Source: Bacillota bacterium
GTDB lineage: Bacteria; Bacillota; Clostridia; Lachnospirales; Lachnospiraceae
Direction: 5' to 3'
Assembly: GCA_023411225.1 (NCBI GenBank)
Contig: JAEYPA010000103.1
Coordinates: 1-10,533 of the forward strand
Length of the DNA: 10,533 nt
This document shows, piece after piece, positions 1-5,436 of the stretch; position 1 is the first letter of the stretch; every line of letters begins with the position of its first letter. Made by a program: the position numbers and the translations under genes. A model generated the notes under the pieces. It searched no databases. It was not told the origin of the DNA and saw only the letters and a list, made by a program, of their open reading frames with translations.

Positions 1-338
1 GTGTAGGAGCCATAATTCTTTCTGCAAGATTAGGTTCTGTCACAGCTAACATGGGAACGGGCCTTGAGTTTACTATTATTACGGCGGTGTTATTAGGTGG
101 AGTAAGTGTTCGTGGTGGAGAAGGCAAGATTAGCGGTGTAGTAGCCGGTGTATTGATACTTGCTATTCTTTCTAATGGTATGCAGCTTGCAAGGTTGGAT
201 GTATATTATCAGTTTGTAGCTAAAGGAATCATTATGTTAGCAGCTATTGGATTTGATGTATTCCAGTTAAACCGCAAAAAGAAAGCAACTGTGAAGGTAC
301 AGACAGTAGTAAAGAGTGAAGATACAGAGAAGAAATAA
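1..338 (+). CDS. Sugar ABC transporter permease, RbsC/AraH-like, C-terminal fragment
   Basis: The reading frame is open from base 3 to the TAA ending at 338, giving about 111 C-terminal residues; the start lies before the window. It reads ...ARLGSVTANMGTGLEF..., then AVLLGGVSVRGGEGKISG, then SNGMQLARLDVYYQFVAKGIIMLAAIGFD. These match the conserved C-terminal part of RbsC-type permeases: a GTG-E segment, the GG-S--GG-G-I-G loop and the NG--L----YYQ---KG-I-L-A---D final helices. The family forms the membrane channel of ribose/xylose/galactose-type importers, working with an RbsA-type ATPase and a periplasmic-type binding lipoprotein. A Met at base 51 is internal, not the start. The tail after the last helix is Lys-rich, as expected for a cytoplasmic end. 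The esterase follows after 25 bases, suggesting one operon. The substrate cannot be read from this fragment. Confidence 0.9.
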   Translation, partial: VGAIILSARLGSVTANMGTGLEFTIITAVLLGGVSVRGGEGKISGVVAGVLILAILSNGMQLARLDVYYQFVAKGIIMLAAIGFDVFQLNRKKKATVKVQTVVKSEDTEKK

Positions 339-363
339 TCGCTTTTAGAAAGGATAGTATGAT

Positions 364-1860
364 ATGGTACTAGGTCATAAGATTGTTAGTAATGGTATGG
401 TTTTACAGCGTGGGGAAGACTTTATACTTACCGGTACAGCAAAAGAGGGAACAGAAGTGGAAGTCAGCTTTGCCGGTGATGTACGAAAGTGTCTTTGTGT
501 GGCGAATTCATGGTCAGTGTGTTTCGAGCAGCTAAATACCGGGGGCCCTTATGTCCTTACCATTTCCTGCGATGGCGAGACACAAGAAGTGTCTGATATT
601 TTAATTGGTGATGTATATTTTATGAGCGGTCAGTCTAATATGGAGCTTGATATTAACTGGGTATACCATAGCTTTAATGAGGAGATAGATGCCTTTGACT
701 GTGATGCAGTTCGACAGTTTAAAGTTCCTGTTGACTATAATTTTAATGCTCCTTTAGAGGATGTTGCAGATGGTAAATGGGTTAAGGCCAAGAAGGATGA
801 AAAGAAGTCATTTGGTGCTATTGGATTCTTTATGGCAAAGCAACTATATGAGCAGAATGGGGTACCGATTGGCCTCATTCAAACTGCCGTAAAAGGATGT
901 CCAATTGAATCATTTTTATCTAAGGAAAATGTTAGCTTGTATCAATCTATTCAGTTAGATGATATTTGCTTTCACAAGAATTCTATGAAAGCACACATAA
1001 AGAAGGAGTTGATAGACTGGCAGGCACGAGTGGATGAATTAATGAAACTAGATCAGAAAATGGATAAAGAACCATGGAAACGTACTGTGATTCCTCTTTT
1101 GTGGGAAAGTGATGAGGATCAGGCAGGTGTTTATACTTTCTCTAAGATAGTAAAACTTGATGCACAGCCTACTGAGGATGCTGTATTGAAACTTGGATTA
1201 TTAATAGAAGCAGACTATACCTATGTAAACGGAACATTAGTAGGACAGACGGATTATCAATATCCACCAAGGCGTTATCTCGTACCAAAGGAACTTCTCC
1301 ATGAAGGGGATAATGAGATTAATGTGAAAGTAGTCGTAACCAATGGAATATGTCGGTTTTGGGAAAAGTCAGAGTATACTTTACAGATTCAGGATAAAAT
1401 TTATGACCTAACCGGAGTATGGCAATATCAGAAAGGCCCATTTTCCAAAGAAGGATTCTTTACCAAAACCTTTTATGAATATCTACCTTATGGTGTGTAC
1501 AATGCAATGTTGGCCCCTCTTATGAATTATAAGGTAAAGGCACTTCTTTGGTATCAGGGAGAAAGTAATGTAAAAAACTATGAAAAGTATTATGAAAAAT
1601 TTAGAACACTGGTGGAACAATTTAGAGTGCAGATGCATAATGCGAACCTGCCAGTGTACTACGTACAGATTGCTTATTATGAAGATCCAGAAGATAGGAG
1701 AGGCATTGGTTGGGAAACTATTCGGTTAGAACAAGAGAAGGCGCAGGCAATTGAAAATGCTTATATGGTTATATCCGGTGATGTTGGCTCTACGACAGAT
1801 TTGCATCCACAGAACAAAAAAGCAATCGGTGAACGAATTGCATCGCTTATGTTAAAATAG
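364..1860 (+). CDS. Sialate O-acetylesterase-type (SASA/SGNH) carbohydrate esterase
   Basis: A 498-residue protein of the SASA (DUF303) SGNH-hydrolase family, which removes O-acetyl groups from sugars such as sialic acid or xylo-oligosaccharides. Visible motifs: GQSNM at residues 89-93 with the likely nucleophile Ser91; AVKGCPIESF at 175-184 (usually AVGGTPIE in relatives); WYQGESN at 396-402; and DLHP at 479-482 with the likely catalytic Asp479 and His481. An N-terminal beta domain (about 1-80, starting KIVSNGMVLQRG) and an inserted beta-rich domain at about 245-350 match the usual architecture. No signal peptide is visible, so it should act in the cytoplasm on imported substrate. The ATG at 364 is preceded by AGAAAGGA at 347-354. 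It lies 25 bases after the permease gene, which suggests deacetylation of what that transporter imports. The exact substrate (sialate, xylan fragment or other) is not decidable here. Confidence 0.88.
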   Translation: MVLGHKIVSNGMVLQRGEDFILTGTAKEGTEVEVSFAGDVRKCLCVANSWSVCFEQLNTGGPYVLTISCDGETQEVSDILIGDVYFMSGQSNMELDINWVYHSFNEEIDAFDCDAVRQFKVPVDYNFNAPLEDVADGKWVKAKKDEKKSFGAIGFFMAKQLYEQNGVPIGLIQTAVKGCPIESFLSKENVSLYQSIQLDDICFHKNSMKAHIKKELIDWQARVDELMKLDQKMDKEPWKRTVIPLLWESDEDQAGVYTFSKIVKLDAQPTEDAVLKLGLLIEADYTYVNGTLVGQTDYQYPPRRYLVPKELLHEGDNEINVKVVVTNGICRFWEKSEYTLQIQDKIYDLTGVWQYQKGPFSKEGFFTKTFYEYLPYGVYNAMLAPLMNYKVKALLWYQGESNVKNYEKYYEKFRTLVEQFRVQMHNANLPVYYVQIAYYEDPEDRRGIGWETIRLEQEKAQAIENAYMVISGDVGSTTDLHPQNKKAIGERIASLMLK

Positions 1861-1892
1861 AATTTTGTGATAGTATAACCCAAAAGATTTGA

Positions 1893-2717
1893 TTGGAGGT
1901 GGTCAACATCCTTAATATTACACGTTATGCAATTAAGAATAGACAACTTATCCCTTGGGTAAAATTTTTTTGGCAGATTGACGTTGCAAATGCAGACTTA
2001 CACTATAAACTTCTGCCTACAGACTGTATTGATGTTATATTGAATTTAGCAGATAATATGATATATGAAACGGAAGGTGACAAGATAGTTGCACCTCGTT
2101 TTCATATTAATGGTCTGCGAAGCAGATATAGTTATATTCATCAAGCAAATACTATTTGCATTTTTGGTATATCATTTTATCCTTATGGGCTATATCCTTT
2201 TGTACATACTTCACTAAAAAAATTGCAAGAGAAATTGGTTAATCTATATGAAGTGGCACCCACTTTAGGAAAAGGATTTGAGAAAGCGATTGCAAACGAG
2301 TCCAATGAAAAGATAATATCTGAAATGGAACAAGTATTGATAAATGAGCTTAGTATAAATCAAGGGTTTATGGAGAAAGCACAGATAATATCAGATTTTA
2401 TGGCAATTGAGGATGGTACATCTGTTAAATTATTTTGTAGTGAACATGGGATAAATATAAAGACTCTTGAAAGAATATTTTTGTATTATACGGGTTATAC
2501 TCCAAAGGTGTTAAGCTGTATCAAACGTTTCCAAAATGCAAGTAATCAGTTAACGTATCAGCAGTCAGCTAGTCTGACCGATATTACTTATCGTAATAGT
2601 TTTACTGACCAGTCTCATTTTATCAAAGAATTTACACGTTTTTCTGGAACGACTCCTTGTACCTTTCAGTCAGAGAAGTCTACGGTAAAAGAAAATGCAA
2701 AATATACATATATTTAG
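1893..2717 (+). CDS. AraC-family transcriptional regulator with DUF6597-like N-terminal domain
   Basis: About 274 residues if read from the TTG at 1893. The N-terminal part (about 8-120) has features of the DUF6597-type sensor domain: a PWVKFFWQI segment followed by LLPTDCIDVILNLAD. The C-terminal part (about 163-260) is an AraC double helix-turn-helix, with TLERIFLYYTGYTPKVLSCIKRF and FTDQSHFIKEFTRFSGTTP as its hallmarks. The start is uncertain: the first in-frame ATG is residue 56, which would delete much of the sensor domain, so TTG 1893, GTG 1899 or a non-standard codon must be used. It begins 32 bases after the esterase, and the ABM-like gene follows 68 bases downstream. Regulators of this kind often sit beside the small enzyme they control, so the downstream gene is the likely target. 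The ligand is unknown. Confidence 0.85.
   Translation: MEVVNILNITRYAIKNRQLIPWVKFFWQIDVANADLHYKLLPTDCIDVILNLADNMIYETEGDKIVAPRFHINGLRSRYSYIHQANTICIFGISFYPYGLYPFVHTSLKKLQEKLVNLYEVAPTLGKGFEKAIANESNEKIISEMEQVLINELSINQGFMEKAQIISDFMAIEDGTSVKLFCSEHGINIKTLERIFLYYTGYTPKVLSCIKRFQNASNQLTYQQSASLTDITYRNSFTDQSHFIKEFTRFSGTTPCTFQSEKSTVKENAKYTYI
1895..1901 (+). promoter_or_regulatory. Shine-Dalgarno GGAGGTG in front of a degenerate start
   Basis: GGAGGTG lies just inside the longest version of the AraC reading frame. Ideal spacing from it falls on ATC at 1908-1910, where an ATG would be expected. The TTG at 1893 and GTG at 1899 overlap this element and so could not use it. Either an AUC codon is used, a weaker upstream AAAAGA serves the TTG, or the start codon has been lost by mutation. 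Confidence 0.5.
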
Positions 2718-2741
2718 TCAGTCGATTTTTTACTATAGCTT

Positions 2742-2773
2742 CTGTTTTATTTCATGTATGCTATGAAAAACAG
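2742..2773 (+). other. Imperfect hairpin touching the ABM-gene ribosome binding site
   Basis: CTGTTT-TAT-TTCAT pairs with ATGAAAAACAG, giving 11 base pairs with a 3-base bulge and the 7-base loop GTATGCT. The right arm ends inside the first two bases of the AGGAGGT ribosome binding site. The stem is AT-rich and lacks a following U-tract, so it is not a convincing terminator. It could modestly affect translation, or be chance in an AT-rich spacer. Confidence 0.25.
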
Positions 2774-2785
2774 GAGGTAATTGAT

Positions 2786-3094
2786 ATGACTACTATAACA
2801 GAAATTGTAACAATGAAAACCGCAGAAGAAATAACAAAAGAAGAATTCATTAGCATTGTAGATGGTCTTGAAAAGGAATACCACTCAAAACAACCTGGCT
2901 TTATTGACACAGAGTTACTCTATGACTGCAAAAGCAACGAATGGATTATGATACAGCATTGGGCTTCCATGGAAGAACTCAAAGCATCGTCCAAGAAATT
3001 GCTCCAAGCGAAGGAGTCTGCTTTGTTCGTAAAGACACTGGATTCTAAAGCTGTAAAAATGAAAATATTACCACAGAGTAAAAGTTGGAAATAA
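2786..3094 (+). CDS. ABM-like small protein (dimeric alpha-beta barrel superfamily)
   Basis: A 102-residue protein with no signal peptide or membrane segment. The ATG at 2786 is chosen because a near-perfect AGGAGGT (2772-2778) sits 7 bases upstream; the frame is open further upstream, but that part overlaps the AraC gene. The pattern EEFISIVDGLEKEYHSKQPGF, then IDTELLYD-----WIMIQHWASMEEL, resembles antibiotic-biosynthesis-monooxygenase-like ferredoxin-fold proteins: a long helix, a 'PGF' turn, a beta strand, then a W/H-W strand before a second helix. Members usually dimerise and act as cofactor-free monooxygenases, haem-degrading enzymes or unknown small-molecule proteins. Nothing here shows which reaction applies, and catalysis is not assured. 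Its position after a DUF6597-type AraC regulator suggests co-regulation. Confidence 0.7.
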   Translation: MTTITEIVTMKTAEEITKEEFISIVDGLEKEYHSKQPGFIDTELLYDCKSNEWIMIQHWASMEELKASSKKLLQAKESALFVKTLDSKAVKMKILPQSKSWK

Positions 3095-3181
3095 AGTAGA
3101 AAAAAATGAATTTCAAGTCAAAAAGTAACAGAGTAGATAAAGCTCCTTTCATAAGCCCAATATCCCCATAAATTGAAGATA

Positions 3182-3216
3182 TTTTACAAGCCTTTTACAA
3201 CAGCGGGTGTTACAAT
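3182..3216 (+). promoter_or_regulatory. Candidate promoter and operator of the AraC-EamA-DUF2000 operon
   Basis: TTTTACAA occurs at 3182-3189 and again at 3193-3200, an 11-base (one helical turn) period, and its core TTACAA recurs at 3210-3215. The last copy overlaps an extended -10 box, TG-T-TACAAT at 3208-3216, about 26 bases before the regulator start. No good -35 box is found at 16-18 bases, which would fit an activator-dependent or extended -10 promoter. The repeats are a plausible AraC binding site. This is inferred from sequence pattern only. Confidence 0.35.
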
Positions 3217-3225
3217 AGGGAAAGG

Positions 3226-3234
3226 AAAGGAGGT
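3226..3234 (+). promoter_or_regulatory. Ribosome binding site AAAGGAGGT deciding the second AraC start
   Basis: Two in-frame ATG codons, at 3236 and 3242, follow this strong site. Only the ATG at 3242 has normal spacing (about 8 bases from the GGAGG core); 3236 is too close. The start at 3242 is therefore chosen. Confidence 0.75.
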
Positions 3235-3241
3235 AATGCAT

Positions 3242-4075
3242 ATGAGAAAAGAAATAAAAACAGTAGTGTATGATGAGGAACTGCGGATAGAGGCCTATCG
3301 TCTCGAGGGAATCGTGCAGCCTTTTCCGAATCATTTCCACGAGTATTATGTAATTGGCTATGTGGAGAGTGGTGAACGCTGCCTTTCCTGTAAAAATCAA
3401 GAGTACACTTTAAAATCAGGAAATGTGAACTTATTTAATCCTGGCGACAACCACGCCTGCTTTCAGAGTGATGGAGGGACACTTGACTATCGGGGTATAA
3501 ACATTCCTAAAGAAATTATGCTGGATTTAGCAAAGGAGGTCACAGGCAAATCTTCCTTACCAGGATTTTCTCAAAATGTAATTTGGGATGAGGAAGTAAC
3601 CTACTATCTGCGTCCTTTGCATGAAAGCATAATGAATGGTTCCAGTGAATTTAATAAAGAGGAAAATCTGCTATCTATGCTATCCATGTTGTTTCAGCAA
3701 TATGGACAACCATTTGAAGAATGTATTCCAGAATGCGGAGAGGAAATCGAGAAGGCCTGCGCATTTATGGAGCAGCACTATAAGGAACATATCTATTTAG
3801 AACAAATTTGCCATCATGCAGGGCTTAGCAAGTCAACACTTCTACGAGCTTTCACAAAGTCCCGAGGTGTGACACCTTACTTGTATCTTCAGAATATTCG
3901 TATTGGAAATGCAAAGAAACTCTTGGAGCAGGGGGTTCCACCGATTGAAGCTGCTATGCAGACAGGATTTTCTGACCAGAGCCATTTTACAAATTATTTC
4001 AATAGTTTTATTGGCTTACCACCCGGTATTTATCGGGATATTTTCAAACACGGAGGTAAGCAGTGTGGAGAATAA
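3242..4075 (+). CDS. AraC-family regulator with N-terminal cupin domain
   Basis: A 277-residue cytoplasmic transcription factor. The N-terminal AraC-binding cupin shows HFHEYYVIGYVESGE at about 31-45 (His31, His33 and Glu34 in the usual small-molecule pocket region) and the LFNPGDNHAC strand at 64-73. The C-terminal double helix-turn-helix spans about 170-268: IYLEQICHHAGLSKSTLLRAF, TPYLYLQNIRI, then AAMQTGFSDQSHFTNYFNSFIGLPPGIYR. Its stop codon overlaps the start of the EamA transporter gene by 11 bases, so the two are almost certainly co-transcribed and translationally coupled. AraC regulators paired this way with EamA exporters commonly control the exporter in response to its substrate; that role is inferred here, and the ligand is unknown. 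Confidence 0.9.
   Translation: MRKEIKTVVYDEELRIEAYRLEGIVQPFPNHFHEYYVIGYVESGERCLSCKNQEYTLKSGNVNLFNPGDNHACFQSDGGTLDYRGINIPKEIMLDLAKEVTGKSSLPGFSQNVIWDEEVTYYLRPLHESIMNGSSEFNKEENLLSMLSMLFQQYGQPFEECIPECGEEIEKACAFMEQHYKEHIYLEQICHHAGLSKSTLLRAFTKSRGVTPYLYLQNIRIGNAKKLLEQGVPPIEAAMQTGFSDQSHFTNYFNSFIGLPPGIYRDIFKHGGKQCGE
4052..4057 (+). promoter_or_regulatory. Ribosome binding site GGAGGT inside the AraC gene, selecting a GTG start for EamA
   Basis: GGAGGT lies within the last codons of the AraC gene. Seven bases later, GTG at 4065 opens the EamA frame with MENKQTFGHLAVLFT, which places the first membrane helix at the normal distance from the N-terminus. In-frame ATG codons further upstream are inside the AraC helix-turn-helix and give a non-EamA extension, so GTG is preferred. 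Confidence 0.75.
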
Positions 4076-4997
4076 GCAAACGTTTGGTCATCTGGCAGTA
4101 TTGTTTACTATTATTATTTGGGGAACTACATTTATTTCAACCAAGGTGTTACTGGTTGCTTTTCAGCCTGTGGAGATTTTGTTTTTTCGATTTATTATGG
4201 GAGTGCTTGTGCTATTGATTGCCTATCCACATAGACTAAAAAGGACGACAGTTCGTCAGGAACTTACACTTGCAGCTGCTGGTCTTTGTGGGATATGCCT
4301 GTATTATTTATTGGAGAACATTGCGCTGACTTATACTTTGGCATCCAATGTTGGAGTTATTATTTCCATTGCACCTTTTTTCACGGCGATTGTGTCTCAC
4401 CTCTTTACGAAAGATGGTGAAAAATTGCGTGTGAATTTTTTCATCGGATTTGTGGTGGCAATGGTAGGAATCTTTCTTATTAGTTTTAATGGTTCTGCCT
4501 TAAAACTTAATCCTACAGGCGATTTGCTTGCATTGCTGGCAGCGTTTATCTGGGCTTGCTATTCTAATCTTATAAAGAAAATCGCAAGCTTCGGGTATCA
4601 TACGATTCTAACTACAAGACGGATGTTTTTCTATGGAATTCTATTTATGATTCCAGGGCTATTTTTATTTGACTTTAATTGGGATATGATGCGGTTTTCT
4701 AATCCCGTATATTTGTTAAACATCGTGTTTTTAGGATTAGGGGCGTCAGCGCTTTGTTTTGTTACATGGAATTTTGCAGTCAAAGTACTGGGGGCAGTTA
4801 AAACCAGTGTATATATCTATATGGTGCCGGTCATTACGGTAGCTGCTTCAGTGTTAATTCTTCACGAGAAAATCACTCGGATTGCGGGCATTGGAACGTT
4901 GTTGACACTTATAGGTCTGTTCCTGTCAGAGTATAAATCAAAGAAAGAGGTTAAAGAAAATGAATATTCAAAAAGAAAAATGTGTGATGGTAATTGA
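4065..4997 (+). CDS. EamA-family (DMT superfamily) transporter
   Basis: A 310-residue integral membrane protein starting at GTG, with about ten hydrophobic segments in two EamA repeats (about 8-140 and 151-288), the standard length for the drug/metabolite transporter family. Typical marks are IIWGTTFISTKVLL in helix 1, FFRFIMGVLVLL in helix 2, ENIALTYTLASNVGVIISIAPFFTAIV in helices 3-4, GDLLALLAAFIWACYSNLIKK at the start of the second repeat, and VYIYMVPVITVAASVLILHEK near the end. Family members mostly export amino acids, metabolites or toxic compounds. Substrate is not predictable from sequence. The gene overlaps the AraC gene by 11 bases upstream and the DUF2000 gene by 38 bases downstream, so all three likely act on the same compound. 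Confidence 0.9.
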   Translation: MENKQTFGHLAVLFTIIIWGTTFISTKVLLVAFQPVEILFFRFIMGVLVLLIAYPHRLKRTTVRQELTLAAAGLCGICLYYLLENIALTYTLASNVGVIISIAPFFTAIVSHLFTKDGEKLRVNFFIGFVVAMVGIFLISFNGSALKLNPTGDLLALLAAFIWACYSNLIKKIASFGYHTILTTRRMFFYGILFMIPGLFLFDFNWDMMRFSNPVYLLNIVFLGLGASALCFVTWNFAVKVLGAVKTSVYIYMVPVITVAASVLILHEKITRIAGIGTLLTLIGLFLSEYKSKKEVKENEYSKRKMCDGN

Positions 4998-5382
4998 TGA
5001 AAATCTTCCTTTGGGATTAATTGCAAATACAGCAGCTATTATGGGTATTACATTGGGAAAAGAAATGCCGGATATAGTTGGTACAACAGTTATGGATCAG
5101 AGTGGAAATCTCCATTTAGGAATTATTGAGTTTCCAGTACCAATTTTGAAAGGTTCCCCAGGAACAATAAAGGGAATTAGAGAAAAGCTTTACCAGGTGG
5201 AATATCAGGATTTATCTGTTGTGGACTTCTCTGATTTGGCACAAAGTTGTAAAACCTATGATGAATTTATTAAAAAAATGGCGGGTGTTCCGGAAAGCTC
5301 GTTGCAATATTTGGGTCTTGCAATTTGTGGAGCCAAAAAGAAGGTGAATAAACTCACAGGAAATATTCCGTTACTACGGTAG
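4960..5382 (+). CDS. DUF2000 family protein
   Basis: A 140-residue soluble protein. KCVMVIDENLPLGLIANTAAIMGITLGKEMPDIVG at about 7-41, followed by the G-L-LGIIEFPVPIL segment, is the characteristic DUF2000 pattern. The family is said to share the peptidyl-tRNA hydrolase II-like fold; its biochemical role is not established to my knowledge. The start at ATG 4960 is supported by a weak GAGG at 4947-4950, and the gene begins 38 bases inside the end of the EamA gene in another frame. That overlap suggests translation is coupled to the transporter. Its stop codon lies within the stem of the operon terminator. No catalytic assignment is made. Confidence 0.85.
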   Translation: MNIQKEKCVMVIDENLPLGLIANTAAIMGITLGKEMPDIVGTTVMDQSGNLHLGIIEFPVPILKGSPGTIKGIREKLYQVEYQDLSVVDFSDLAQSCKTYDEFIKKMAGVPESSLQYLGLAICGAKKKVNKLTGNIPLLR

Positions 5383-5423
5383 GGGTAGATGAAATAATGA
5401 TCTACCCCTACCGTAATATTTTT
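5375..5423 (+). terminator. Strong intrinsic terminator overlapping the DUF2000 stop codon
   Basis: TACGGTAGGGGTAGAT (5375-5390) and ATCTACCCCTACCGTA (5400-5415) form a perfect 16-bp stem with a 9-base loop, followed by ATATTTTT. The DUF2000 stop TAG (5380-5382) lies in the left arm. It ends the AraC-EamA-DUF2000 operon. The opposite-strand histidine kinase gene ends only 21 bases away, so the hairpin may also protect or stop that convergent transcript. On the minus strand no U-tract follows the stem, so termination there would be weaker. Confidence 0.9.
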
Positions 5424-5436
5424 CAAAAGACAATGA

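Noticed and set aside
359..373. Tiny upstream frame ATG ATA TGG TAC TAG overlapping the esterase start; similar tiny frames at 8833-8822 (minus) and 8985-9011 (plus)
   Set aside because: Considered as leader peptides, but each is expected by chance around ATG-rich AT sequence and none has its own well-spaced ribosome binding site or an attenuator-like structure.
1761..1946. 61-codon minus-strand frame spanning the esterase end
   Set aside because: It is antisense to the catalytic DLHP region, with no ribosome binding site or family resemblance.
2657..2785. N-terminal extension of the ABM-like gene to the ATG at 2657
   Set aside because: The extension overlaps the end of the AraC gene, has no ribosome binding site, and bears no resemblance to the family; AGGAGGT before ATG 2786 decides the start.
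3095..3241. Possible riboswitch or small RNA in the 147-base spacer
   Set aside because: No conserved aptamer motif or stable stem-loop series was seen; only the putative promoter and repeats are supportable.
3903..4064. Longer EamA reading frame starting inside the AraC gene
   Set aside because: The extra residues are the off-frame translation of a conserved AraC helix-turn-helix; the GTG at 4065 has a well-placed GGAGGT.
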